Shown here: positions 16,701 through 25,099 of the stretch, in pieces | How the letters are laid out: the number at the start of each line of letters is the position of its first letter | How positions within the stretch are numbered: the stretch's first letter is position 1 | Assembly: GCF_014204325.1 (NCBI RefSeq) | Contig: NZ_JACHKT010000001.1 | Coordinates: 186,001-250,000, forward strand | Reading direction: 5' to 3' | Length of the DNA stretch: 64,000 nt | DNA from: Arcicella rosea | GTDB taxonomy: Bacteria > Bacteroidota > Bacteroidia > Cytophagales > Spirosomataceae | Notes under the pieces: generated by a model | Seen by the model: the letters and a program-made list of their open reading frames with translations, nothing else | Told to the model about the DNA's origin: nothing | Databases searched by the model: none | Position numbers and translations under genes: made by a program

Positions 16701-19154
16701 ATGAATTCAATACAATTCTGGAAAAACTGGCAAAAAGCTTCTCGTCTGCTATATTTTTTCTCAATCAGTATTTTGTTGTTTACTGTGTTTGCATTTACAT
16801 TTTTTTATTTCAAAGGATTAGAAAATGTGGTGCATTGGAATATTTTAGCTGAATTAGGCGAAGTCCCTTTTGTGTTGGATTACTTTGATGTTGGGCAGGA
16901 AACGCTTTCTTTTCCAAGTAAAACTTTCACAGTAACAGAACAATTCTTGGCTTCACCGATGGAAATAAACCTTATCGGGAATTATATTTTTCTATCACTC
17001 TTTGTCTTTGCCTTTGTTTTAATCTTAACGGCACTTTCTTCGCTGGCTCGTTTCTGGTATTTGTTATCGATGGGGCTTGTCATTTTACTCTTGGTCACTT
17101 TCAACTTTGAATTATTGTATAATGCCAGTAACAGATATTTCACGATGGCATTGATTGTACTCTATGCAGGTCTCAGTTATTTCTTCCACGCTTTTCGTCC
17201 TGATATTAATATTTTCAAAAGGTTTGTATCTTTCTTTTTGATAAGTATTTTACTCATTTTGGCGATTCTTTACAGTACAAAAGTGAATTCGCCTTTTTTG
17301 TTATTAGCGAGTTACAGAACAGCGGGTGCGATGATATTGAGTGTCGCTTTCATTTTTATGATTGCTTATGAAATCGTTCAAGGTTTTTTAGTGCTGACAA
17401 CTTCTTCAAAAAGTCCACAAGCATTGAAGAATTTCTTATTGATTTCTTTGATTTACTTAGCCAATGTCTTACTCGTTTTTTTGCATAACAACAAAGTAAT
17501 AGATTGGGAAATGATTTACATTAGCCCGTTTGTCTTATTAATTACTTCTACATTTTTAGGCATTTGGGGTTTCAAAAAGCGATTGGAAGGCAATAGGCAA
17601 ATCATCGATTTTGAAGATGCTGGTTCGTTTATCTATTTAGGTTTAGCCATCATTACTGTTGCCACTTGCGGGCAAGCCTTTGCCACTGGCAACGACCCTA
17701 TGATAGAAGTATTAGAAGATGCAATTACTTACACGCATTTGGCGATGGGATTAGTGTTTTTAATTTATGTTTTGGTGAATTTCTTGCCACTTTTCAAGCA
17801 AGGATTTGAAGTACACAAAGTAGTTTTTAAACCCATAAACCTGCCGATTTGGACAGCCAGAGTATTATCAATTATTATCATTGCCGCTTTATTAGTGTTG
17901 AAAAACTTCTTTACTTTTCAGCAAGCAAATGCCGCATTTTATAATGCTTTGGGCGATTATTACGCTTTTGATAAACAATATAGAGTGGCGGAATCGGAGT
18001 ACCAAATGGCTTTGGCTTACGAATATCGCAACCATAAAAGTAATTATGCTTTGGCTTCTTTGGCATTATGGCAAAACGACAATGAACGAGCAGCATTGTA
18101 CTTCAAAAAAGCCTTGGCGAAAAATCCATCAGTCTTTGCTTATGAAGGACTGAGCCGTTCGTTTTATGATGGAGAACATTTTTTTGATGCCATGTTTACC
18201 TTGAAAGAAGGATTAGCGAAATTCCCGACAAGTGGAGAATTGCAAAATAATTTGGCTTACTTATTCAACAAATCGAATGTGGTAGATTCAACCGTTTTGT
18301 ATTATGAAATGGCAGTGAAAAATGCCCGAAAGTCAGAAGTGCCCGCTAGTAATTTGTTAGCATTTTGGGCAATGAATGGAAAGGAGCAAACTATTCAGGA
18401 ATTGTTAGAAAAGCCAGAGAATATTGAACACAGTTCTTATCAAGCCAACGTACTTGCTTTGAAAAATGTATTGAAAAACAAAAAAGTAATTGCTTCGGAA
18501 GAAATCACAGAATTAGATTTACCCAAAGATTCTGTACTCAGTAACATCGCTGATTTTGCAAGAGTGTATAACCAAGCACTTTATCAGAAAGCAAAAGGCG
18601 AAAATTTGCCATTGAGAAGATTGTCGGAGCTAGATGAAAATCAAGCTGATATTGAAGATTTACTTTTTGCAGATATTGTACAAGAATATTACAAAGGAGA
18701 TAAAATAATAACTTTTCAAACGCTACAAGCTTGGTCGCTCGGCGATTCTACCGATAAAAAAGGGAAGTATTATCAATTGTTATTGAATACTTTATTAAAG
18801 AAAGAAGCAACCGAAAAAGTAGATATTTCAAGCATCAAAAATATTGCTACAGATGGTTTGAAACAACATCCTGTTAATGAACAAGTACTGACGAAAGCCA
18901 TTGAAATACTCAACCAACAAAAGCAAGAAAATAAAGCTTATGAAGCTATTTTAAATGCTGTTGCTTGGCGAAAAGATTCTCCAGTGTTATATCAATTATA
19001 CATCCTTCAAGCTTTAAAAGTTGGAATGAAAGATTATGCTACAGATGGATTGAAGATACTTCAAAAATTATCCCCAACCGACTATCAGCGTTTTCTACCA
19101 ACCTATCAAGCTAAATTAGCTTCTATCGAAAAGGCAAGTGCTGGTTTTCAGTAA
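16701..19154 (+). CDS. Polytopic membrane protein with C-terminal TPR region, unknown function
   Basis: An 817-aa protein. Residues 1 to about 405 hold about ten hydrophobic segments in a pattern not assignable by eye. After the last one (IWTARVLSIIIIAALLVLKNFF) comes a soluble helical part of about 400 residues with TPR-like units (NALGDYYAFDKQYRVAESEY, ALASLALWQNDNERAALYFK, AYEGLSRSFYDGEHFFDAMF, ELQNNLAYLFNKSNVVDSTV). It may act as a membrane scaffold, with the TPR region probably extracytoplasmic or cytoplasmic depending on segment parity. No enzymatic motif was found. The upstream spacer of 800 bp shows no clear promoter. Confidence 0.78.
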   Translation: MNSIQFWKNWQKASRLLYFFSISILLFTVFAFTFFYFKGLENVVHWNILAELGEVPFVLDYFDVGQETLSFPSKTFTVTEQFLASPMEINLIGNYIFLSLFVFAFVLILTALSSLARFWYLLSMGLVILLLVTFNFELLYNASNRYFTMALIVLYAGLSYFFHAFRPDINIFKRFVSFFLISILLILAILYSTKVNSPFLLLASYRTAGAMILSVAFIFMIAYEIVQGFLVLTTSSKSPQALKNFLLISLIYLANVLLVFLHNNKVIDWEMIYISPFVLLITSTFLGIWGFKKRLEGNRQIIDFEDAGSFIYLGLAIITVATCGQAFATGNDPMIEVLEDAITYTHLAMGLVFLIYVLVNFLPLFKQGFEVHKVVFKPINLPIWTARVLSIIIIAALLVLKNFFTFQQANAAFYNALGDYYAFDKQYRVAESEYQMALAYEYRNHKSNYALASLALWQNDNERAALYFKKALAKNPSVFAYEGLSRSFYDGEHFFDAMFTLKEGLAKFPTSGELQNNLAYLFNKSNVVDSTVLYYEMAVKNARKSEVPASNLLAFWAMNGKEQTIQELLEKPENIEHSSYQANVLALKNVLKNKKVIASEEITELDLPKDSVLSNIADFARVYNQALYQKAKGENLPLRRLSELDENQADIEDLLFADIVQEYYKGDKIITFQTLQAWSLGDSTDKKGKYYQLLLNTLLKKEATEKVDISSIKNIATDGLKQHPVNEQVLTKAIEILNQQKQENKAYEAILNAVAWRKDSPVLYQLYILQALKVGMKDYATDGLKILQKLSPTDYQRFLPTYQAKLASIEKASAGFQ

Positions 19155-19194
19155 ATTATTAAGTTTGTTTTATGTAATATTCAAATGAATCTAC

Positions 19195-19656
19195 ATGAAG
19201 AAGTTTCAATCAAATATCAAGAAAAGTATCATTGGAGGTATAAGCGTACTTTCACTTATAGTTTTGGGATTTAGCTTTTTTTCAATGTATGCCCATAAAA
19301 TAGATTTTATTGACGCATTTGTTGATGTTCTTTTGAATAAACCAACGAAATATTTTTTTATACTTCAATTTTTGTTCTATACTATTTCATTATATGACAC
19401 TTATCTTATTAGTGACAATCGTGTTATCATCAAATTTGGTGATTTTTTCCCACTTAAAAAACTTGAAATTAATAACATCACAAAGATATTTGAGCGAAAA
19501 CAATATTTGATAATAGAGACCTCTATAAGTAAATATCCTACAAGCCTAAGCCCCAAAGATAAATTTGGATTTGTCCAAAGCTTGAAAGAACTAAACACAA
19601 ATATTGAAATAGACTCAACGATATTATTACAAACAGAAATTCAACCAGCAATATAA
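19195..19656 (+). CDS. Small membrane protein with PH-like domain
   Basis: A 153-aa protein: two hydrophobic segments (about residues 11-32 and 49-68), then a beta-rich region of about 80 residues. That region ([20 protein letters not shown] ... ISPKDK-like [17 protein letters not shown]) has the look of bacterial PH-domain proteins of the DUF1200 type. Function is unknown. It lies 40 bp after the TPR protein and 40 bp before the ABC ATPase on the same strand, so the three may be cotranscribed. Confidence 0.65.
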   Translation: MKKFQSNIKKSIIGGISVLSLIVLGFSFFSMYAHKIDFIDAFVDVLLNKPTKYFFILQFLFYTISLYDTYLISDNRVIIKFGDFFPLKKLEINNITKIFERKQYLIIETSISKYPTSLSPKDKFGFVQSLKELNTNIEIDSTILLQTEIQPAI

Positions 19657-19696
19657 AAAAAGAACGGATACGCTCTTAACCGATAAAAAAAATAGT

Positions 19697-20425
19697 ATGA
19701 AAATCATCGAAACCAGCCACATCTCCAGACGTTACGTAATGGGTGAAGAAGTAATTCAAGCCTTAAAAGATGTAAGTATATCAGTCAGCAAAGGTGAATA
19801 TGTCGCTTTTATGGGGCCATCGGGTTCTGGGAAATCAACATTAATGAACATCATTGGCTGTTTGGATACTCCATCTACAGGGAAATACATTCTGAACAAT
19901 CAAGATGTAAGTGAAATGTCTGAAAATGAATTGGCAACGGTTCGTAACAAAGAAATCGGATTTGTATTCCAAACCTTCAACTTATTGCCCCGTCAATCTT
20001 CTTTAGAAAACGTAGCCTTACCATTGATTTATGCAGGTTACAACAAAGCCGACCGAATAGAGAAAGCAATGTTAGCTTTAAAAGGAGTAGGTTTAGAAAA
20101 CCGTGCAGGACATAAACCCAATGAACTTTCAGGTGGTCAGCGTCAGCGTGTGGCAATTGCCAGAGCATTAGTGAATGACCCTTCGATACTTTTAGCCGAT
20201 GAACCTACTGGTAACTTAGATTCTAAGACATCTTATGAAATTATGGATTTGTTCGACCAGCTTTATTCTAAAGGAAACACCATCGTAATGGTAACACACG
20301 AAGATGATATTGCCCAGTATGCCCACAGAATTGTAAGATTACGTGATGGTTTGGTAGAATCTGATAAGGTAAATTTGAATGTGAAGAAGGCAAAAGATTT
20401 AATGACTGGTCTTGAAGGACATTAA
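19697..20425 (+). CDS. ABC transporter ATP-binding protein, MacB/LolD type
   Basis: A 242-aa ATPase subunit with Walker [17 protein letters not shown]-loop [11 protein letters not shown], signature [15 protein letters not shown], Walker [14 protein letters not shown] and the H-switch VMVTHEDD. The sequence belongs to the MacB/LolD/FtsE-like group that works with FtsX-type permeases in lipoprotein release, peptide or antibiotic export. No permease gene is next to it. The downstream neighbour is a tRNA gene, so the partner must be encoded elsewhere. Confidence 0.9.
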   Translation: MKIIETSHISRRYVMGEEVIQALKDVSISVSKGEYVAFMGPSGSGKSTLMNIIGCLDTPSTGKYILNNQDVSEMSENELATVRNKEIGFVFQTFNLLPRQSSLENVALPLIYAGYNKADRIEKAMLALKGVGLENRAGHKPNELSGGQRQRVAIARALVNDPSILLADEPTGNLDSKTSYEIMDLFDQLYSKGNTIVMVTHEDDIAQYAHRIVRLRDGLVESDKVNLNVKKAKDLMTGLEGH

Positions 20426-20535
20426 TGTAAATTTATTTGAAAATATTTTTATTGGTTAACGGTTTGATTGTGAGTTAGTTAAGTATTTTTTGGGAATTTA
20501 TTTATAATATTTTTCATTTTTATTTCAGTAAACGC

Positions 20536-20566
20536 TTGCATTGAAAAAAAACTGTCGTACCTTTGC
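20536..20566 (+). promoter_or_regulatory. Promoter of the split initiator tRNA gene
   Basis: TTG at 20536-20538, a 19-bp spacer and TACCTTTGC at 20558-20566, an excellent match to the Bacteroidota consensus. It lies 24 bp upstream of the first tRNA base. Confidence 0.75.
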
Positions 20567-20590
20567 AGTCCAATCAAATGGAAACAACAC

Positions 20591-20925
20591 CGCAGGATGG
20601 AGCAGTAGGTAGCTCGTTGGGCTCAAGTTATTGTTAATTGAGAATTTTGAAAATTACTTTATCAAAGTTTGTACAATCAATTTGCATGAGGGCTGCGTAG
20701 AAAGAAATTTTTACGTGAAAGTTTGTCAAATTCGGGGAACCCTTTAAGTATGGCAATCCCGAGCCAAGCCTTAGAAATAAGGAAGGTGTAGAGACTGAAT
20801 GGCAGATACCTTAACGACTTAGGTCGAAGGTAAAGAGACAGTCCAGACCACAAACCAGTAGGGTAGCGAAAGCTATAGTGGTAAGCATAACCCAAAGGTC
20901 ACAGGTTCGAGTCCTGTTCCTGCTA
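20591..20925 (+). tRNA. Initiator tRNA-fMet(CAU), interrupted by a group I intron
   Basis: Exon 1 (20591-20623) gives the 5' acceptor strand CGCAGGA, D-arm (GAGC / GCTC) and anticodon 5' stem to U33. Exon 2 (20886-20925) gives CAU, the 3' stem, variable loop, T-arm (ACAGG TTCGAGT CCTGT) and TCCTGCT plus discriminator A. Joined, they make an exact 73-nt cloverleaf. Initiator hallmarks are present: no Watson-Crick pair at 1-72 (C and U) and three consecutive G-C pairs in the anticodon stem. CCA is not encoded. Splicing is required for function. The intron lies between U33 and the first anticodon base. Promoter and terminator flank it. Confidence 0.93.
20624..20885 (+). ncRNA. Group I self-splicing intron in tRNA-fMet
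   Basis: 262 nt without an internal gene. Core pairings are visible: P4 TCGGG/CCCGA (20732-20736 / 20758-20762), P6 CCTTA-GAAA-TAAGG (20769-20782), P7 GACTG/CAGTC (20793-20797 / 20839-20843), P8 TACCTT/AAGGTA with an inner CGAC/GTCG (20807-20832), and P9 ACCAC/GTGGT closing a TAGC-GAAA-GCTA hairpin (20847-20882). The segment AATCCCGAGCCAAGCC resembles chloroplast and cyanobacterial tRNA introns. The exon ends in U and the intron in G, as the class requires. A candidate guide GGCT at 20691-20694 pairs with exon GGCU through a U-G wobble. By host and core I infer subclass IC3. Confidence 0.93.
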
Positions 20926-20933
20926 CACAGAGT

Positions 20934-20970
20934 AAAGCCAATTATTTGATATTCAAGTAATTGGCTTTTT
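20934..20970 (+). terminator. Intrinsic terminator after the tRNA-fMet gene
   Basis: 11-bp perfect stem (aaagccaatta / taattggcttt) with a 13-nt loop and a following T tract. It lies 9 bp after the tRNA and only 14 bp before the endonuclease ATG. Confidence 0.88.
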
Positions 20971-20984
20971 TGTTTTTATTTTAG

Positions 20985-21440
20985 ATGAGAGAAATGTTAA
21001 ACACTGACACAAAACTCAAAGGGGATATTGCTGAACAGGCAGTTATCCTTCAAGCTTTAAAAAAAGGTTGGAATATTTTGAAGCCGATTGGAGATAGACT
21101 CCCTTATGATTTAGTTTTTGAAATCGAAGGCAGCTTTATCAAAATTCAAGTAAAAAGTGCTTGGTTTGATACAAAACGACAAAACTTTGTTGTTGATACT
21201 CGAAGAACTAAGACGAACAGAAGAGAAATGTTGAGGGAAAAATATAGTGAATCAGATTTTGATTTTGCCATTATTTATCTCGAAGAAATACAAATTTTTT
21301 ATATTATTCCTGTCGGAGTATTTATTAGTTATAGCTCTGAAATTCATTTAGTTGAATCAGAGAAGAGACAAAGAAAACCTAAATCTGCTGATTATCGTGA
21401 AGCATGGCATTTATTGAATTCTGATTCGGTAAATCAATAA
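20985..21440 (+). CDS. PD-(D/E)XK endonuclease, I-Ssp6803I-like; candidate homing endonuclease for the tRNA-fMet intron
   Basis: A 151-aa protein. GDIAEQAV (E17), RLPYDLVFEIEG (D42) and IKIQVKSAW (Q55, K57) give an E-x24-D-x12-QxK active site of the PD-(D/E)XK nuclease fold. Size and spacing agree with I-Ssp6803I, the homing nuclease encoded inside the Synechocystis tRNA-fMet intron, whose target is the intronless tRNA-fMet anticodon region. Here the gene lies outside the intron, 60 bp after the tRNA and behind its terminator, and 28 bp before era. No own promoter is seen, so expression may be read-through. A second ATG three codons in is possible. The family assignment is by memory of motifs; a role in restriction or repair is the alternative. 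Confidence 0.75.
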   Translation: MREMLNTDTKLKGDIAEQAVILQALKKGWNILKPIGDRLPYDLVFEIEGSFIKIQVKSAWFDTKRQNFVVDTRRTKTNRREMLREKYSESDFDFAIIYLEEIQIFYIIPVGVFISYSSEIHLVESEKRQRKPKSADYREAWHLLNSDSVNQ

Positions 21441-21468
21441 CGAAGAGCAGATATCGACTTCTAATAGC

Positions 21469-22374
21469 ATGGAACAACTTAATCATAAAGCAGGCTTTGT
21501 CAGTATTGTCGGAAAACCAAACGTTGGGAAATCTACTTTGATGAACGTTTTGGTGGGCGAACGCCTTTCAATTATTACTTCAAAAGCTCAGACTACCCGT
21601 CACCGTATCATGGGAATTTTGAACGGAACGCATAACGGAACTGATTTTCAATTGGTTTACTCTGATACGCCCGGAATTATTCTTCCAAAATACGAGTTAC
21701 ATAAATCAATGATGACTTTCGTGCATAGTTCTTTGGAAGATGCCGATGTTATTTTGTTTGTAACCGATATTTTTGAAAAGTACGACGAAGACGATGTTAT
21801 CAATAAATTAGCAAGAATCGACCACGTGCCAGTTTTGTTATTGATTAATAAAATTGACTTGGCTACAGAAGAACAAGTACAAGAAAAAATTGCTCATTGG
21901 CGTGAACGTTTCCCAACACAAGCCATTATTCCAATTTCTGCTTTGAAAGAAGAAAACATTGGGCAAATTTTTGATTCCATTGTCAATCAATTACCAATTC
22001 ATCCACCGTATTTTGATAAAGAAGAATTGACCGACAAACCTGAACGCTTTTTTGCATCAGAGATTTTAAGAGAAAAAATCTTCTTGAATTATAAAAAAGA
22101 AATTCCTTACTCTTGTGAAGTAGTGATTACTTCTTTCAAAGAAGAGGATAATCTTATCAGAATTGCCGCAGAAATTTATGTGGAAAGAGTAACGCAAAGA
22201 GCTATTTTGATTGGTCATAAAGGAGAATCTATTAAAAAAGTAGGTACGCAAGCCCGTGAAGCAATGGAGAAATTCTTTGGAAAAAAAGTATTCTTAGAAC
22301 AATTTATCAAAGTTGAACCAGATTGGCGTTCAAAAGCACAAAAAGTAAAATCATTTGGTTATAGTCAAGACTAA
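21469..22374 (+). CDS. era: GTPase Era
   Basis: A 301-aa essential GTPase that binds 16S rRNA and acts in 30S subunit maturation. The G-domain motifs are GKPNVGKSTLMN (G1), the T of SKAQTTRHR (G2), DTPG (G3), NKID (G4) and SALK (G5). The C-terminal KH domain carries the RNA-binding loop GHKGESIKKVG. It sits upstream of der in the same direction, with a 219-bp spacer that contains no obvious gene, so it forms a GTPase cluster. The start ATG is 28 bp after the endonuclease gene, so they may share a transcript. Confidence 0.97.
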   Translation: MEQLNHKAGFVSIVGKPNVGKSTLMNVLVGERLSIITSKAQTTRHRIMGILNGTHNGTDFQLVYSDTPGIILPKYELHKSMMTFVHSSLEDADVILFVTDIFEKYDEDDVINKLARIDHVPVLLLINKIDLATEEQVQEKIAHWRERFPTQAIIPISALKEENIGQIFDSIVNQLPIHPPYFDKEELTDKPERFFASEILREKIFLNYKKEIPYSCEVVITSFKEEDNLIRIAAEIYVERVTQRAILIGHKGESIKKVGTQAREAMEKFFGKKVFLEQFIKVEPDWRSKAQKVKSFGYSQD

Positions 22375-22593
22375 TGAATTTGAAAATTTGAAAGTGTGCT
22401 AATTTGAAAATTAATACATAATAACTAAAAGCTGAAATCTCAATGCTTATAGCAGACAGCTTTTCTACCCCTAATTTTTAACAGTATATTATAATCTTTA
22501 ACGTTGAGGTGCTTGTTATGCCAAAGATTGAGCAACTGATTTTCAGGAAACTCATCAAAAAAGGTACGCAGGGAACAGCTCAAAAATCAAAAA

Positions 22594-23916
22594 ATGTCAA
22601 ACATTGTTGCAATTGTAGGTCGCCCAAACGTGGGTAAATCTACGCTTTTTAATCGCCTTATCGAACAGAAAAAGGCAATTATGGATAACGTTTCAGGCGT
22701 TACTCGTGACCGTCACTATGGTTATGGTGAATGGATTGGTAAATATTTTACCGTTATTGATACGGGTGGATATGTACATGGTTCAGATGATACTTTTGAA
22801 GGAGCGATTCGTGAACAAGTAGAAATGGCCATTGAAGAAGCTGCCGTTTGTTTGTTTGTCGTGGATTGTTCTACAGGAGTAACTGATTTAGATAAAGATT
22901 TTGCTAAAGTACTTCGTCGCTCGAAAAAACCTGTTTATATCGTAGCCAACAAAGCTGATACTTATGAAAAAGGTATGGAAGCGGTTGAATTTTACGAATT
23001 AGGCATGGGCGAACCTTTCCCAATTGCTGCTGAAAGTGGTTCGGGAACTGGAGATTTATTAGATGCAGTTGTTAGTCATTTTCCAGAAGAAGGTATTGAA
23101 AATCCTAACGCTGGTATTCCAAAAATTGCTATTTTAGGAAAACCAAACGTTGGTAAATCATCTTTCTTAAATGCACTTTTAGGAAAAGAAAGAAGTATTG
23201 TTACTGATATTGCAGGAACGACTCGTGATGCGATTGATAATCACTATACTTTATTTGGAAAAGATTTTATCATTACCGATACCGCAGGAATTCGTAGAAA
23301 AGCTAGAATTGATGATAACATTGAATATTATTCGATATTACGTTCAATTAAAGCAATGGAGGAATGTGATGTTGCTGTAATCATCATTGATGCCACCACA
23401 ATCGACGTACAAACTGGTTTGCAAGCACAAGATATGAACATAGTATCAATGGCAGATAAAGCAAAAAAAGGTATTATACTGATGATTAATAAATGGGATT
23501 TGGTAGAAAAAGATTCAATGACAGCCAAACGCATTGAAGATGCTATTCGTCAGAGAATGGCACCAATTAATTATATGCCAATTATTTTTACTTCGGTAAA
23601 GGATAAACAGCGTATTTTCCAAGCGGTAGAGAAAGTATTAGAAGTTTATGAAAACAAAACTCGTAAAATTCCTACTTCTAAATTGAATGATGTAATGTTA
23701 AAAGTGATTGAAAACTATCCTCCTCCAGCTTGGAAAGGAAAGTATATCAAAATCAAATACATGACTCAATTACCAACAAAAGCACCATCTTTTGTAATGT
23801 TCTGTAACTTACCGCAGTATATTCGTGAGTCTTATGAACGTTATTTAGAAAATCAGATGCGTGATCATTTTGACTTCACAGGCGTACCAATTCAGATTTT
23901 CTTTAGAAAAAAATAA
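22594..23916 (+). CDS. der: GTPase Der (EngA)
   Basis: A 440-aa tandem GTPase needed for 50S ribosome assembly. Both G-domains are complete: GRPNVGKSTLFN/DTGGY/NKAD in the first and GKPNVGKSSFLN/DTAGI/NKWD in the second. The C-terminal KH-like domain runs to VPIQIFFRKK. Length is standard. It is followed after 95 bp by an intrinsic terminator. Together with era it forms a ribosome-biogenesis pair. Confidence 0.98.
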   Translation: MSNIVAIVGRPNVGKSTLFNRLIEQKKAIMDNVSGVTRDRHYGYGEWIGKYFTVIDTGGYVHGSDDTFEGAIREQVEMAIEEAAVCLFVVDCSTGVTDLDKDFAKVLRRSKKPVYIVANKADTYEKGMEAVEFYELGMGEPFPIAAESGSGTGDLLDAVVSHFPEEGIENPNAGIPKIAILGKPNVGKSSFLNALLGKERSIVTDIAGTTRDAIDNHYTLFGKDFIITDTAGIRRKARIDDNIEYYSILRSIKAMEECDVAVIIIDATTIDVQTGLQAQDMNIVSMADKAKKGIILMINKWDLVEKDSMTAKRIEDAIRQRMAPINYMPIIFTSVKDKQRIFQAVEKVLEVYENKTRKIPTSKLNDVMLKVIENYPPPAWKGKYIKIKYMTQLPTKAPSFVMFCNLPQYIRESYERYLENQMRDHFDFTGVPIQIFFRKK

Positions 23917-24010
23917 TTATCAAATGAATATGATTTCAGCATATTGGTTACTTCTCGCAATCAGCCCACAAGGCATGAGATAAGTAGCTATTTGATAAAA
24001 TATATTATTA

Positions 24011-24050
24011 AAAAGACCTTTCTCAGCAATGTGGAAGGTCTTTTGTTTTT
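24011..24050 (+). terminator. Terminator after der
   Basis: 10-bp perfect stem (aaaagacctt / aaggtctttt), extendable by two wobble or GC pairs, followed by a T-rich tract. It lies just before the EamA transporter gene. Confidence 0.85.
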
Positions 24051-24070
24051 TACCTCAATTTTAATAAACC

Positions 24071-24982
24071 ATGAAAGAGATAAGTAAATCGAAGTATTTT
24101 GTTGGAGTGATTTTAGTGTTGACTGGAGCAGTTTTATTTGCTGGAAAAGCCGTTTTGGTAAAGTATAATTATATACATTACCATGTGGATACCGTTTCAT
24201 TGTTAGCTTTAAGGATGCTGTTTTCAGCACCTTTTTACCTGATAATTTTATTTTTTCAAAATAAAAAAGAGGAACAAGTAAAGCTAACTACTCGACAATG
24301 GTTCTGGATGTTTGCTATTGGTTTGGTCGGTTATTATTTAGCTTCGCTTTTTGATTTCTGGGGCTTAAATTATATCACTGCCAGTGTAGAAAGGTTGATA
24401 CTTTTTATTTATCCAACTATTGTGGTAGTGGTTTCAGCGATTTTCTTAAAAAAGACAATTCATAAAATTCAATATGTTGCTTTGGTAATTACCTATTTGG
24501 GAGTGGCTTTAGCTTTTATTCCAGATTTAAAATTGGGCTTACAGAAAGATTTATTAATTGGTTGTTTCTTGATTTTTTTGAGTGCCTTTACTTACGCACT
24601 TTTTTTGGTAGGAAGTGGCGAAATGATTCAAAAAGTTGGAGCTTTACGTTTTACTTGTTACTCAATGCTGATTTCTACTGGCATGGTAATTATTCATTAT
24701 TTATTTTCAGTAGGGAAAGGATTACTTTCCTACGAAGTTGGAGCATATTGGTTGAGTCTTTCAATGGCAGTTTTTTCTACGGTAATTCCTTCTTTTATGA
24801 TTTCGGAAGGGATTAGAAGAATTGGTTCGGGTAATGCTTCTATTATTGGAAGTATTGGCCCAGTCGCTACCATTATTATGGCGAATGTTTTTTTGGGAGA
24901 ACAAATTTCAGCTTGGCAATTGGTAGGAACTTTTGTGGTTTTGTGTGGAGTATTGATGATTTCTTGGAAAGGGAAAAAGTAA
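24071..24982 (+). CDS. EamA/DMT-family transporter
   Basis: A 303-aa protein of about ten membrane segments forming two EamA repeats. The first half contains FAGKAVLVKYNYIHYHVDTVSLLALRM (in parts). The second ends in IIGSIGPVATIIMANVFLGEQISAWQLVGTFVVLCGVL, the characteristic tail of drug/metabolite exporters. The substrate is unknown; the family exports amino acids, nucleosides and other metabolites. It is a single gene with a terminator directly upstream. Confidence 0.88.
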   Translation: MKEISKSKYFVGVILVLTGAVLFAGKAVLVKYNYIHYHVDTVSLLALRMLFSAPFYLIILFFQNKKEEQVKLTTRQWFWMFAIGLVGYYLASLFDFWGLNYITASVERLILFIYPTIVVVVSAIFLKKTIHKIQYVALVITYLGVALAFIPDLKLGLQKDLLIGCFLIFLSAFTYALFLVGSGEMIQKVGALRFTCYSMLISTGMVIIHYLFSVGKGLLSYEVGAYWLSLSMAVFSTVIPSFMISEGIRRIGSGNASIIGSIGPVATIIMANVFLGEQISAWQLVGTFVVLCGVLMISWKGKK

Positions 24983-25099
24983 TAGAAGTTATGAATTTTG
25001 AATTATGAGTTTTTATTGTAAGGTGTTGATATTTTACATTTTATTGAAGTGTTGACTTTTTTAAGGGTATAAATTTTAGTCTATACCCTGAAAATTTTA

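Noticed and set aside
20677-20895. 72-aa minus-strand reading frame inside the intron
   Set aside because: It runs antisense through the conserved ribozyme core and into exon 2, and its composition is determined by the RNA structure. It is not a LAGLIDADG or GIY-YIG protein.
20591-20930. Possible tmRNA (ssrA), because tRNA-like ends are separated by about 260 nt
   Set aside because: There is no tag reading frame. The two ends form a complete canonical initiator tRNA, and the middle has a group I intron core.
22516-22640. Short plus-strand frame before der that begins MPKIEQLIF
   Set aside because: It overlaps the der start in another frame, ends with sequence dictated by the der G1 motif, and has no supporting promoter.
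25064-25089. 8-bp hairpin agggtata / tataccct after the YCF48-like gene
   Set aside because: The flanking tract on the minus strand is A-rich rather than T-rich, so it does not fit an intrinsic terminator for that gene.
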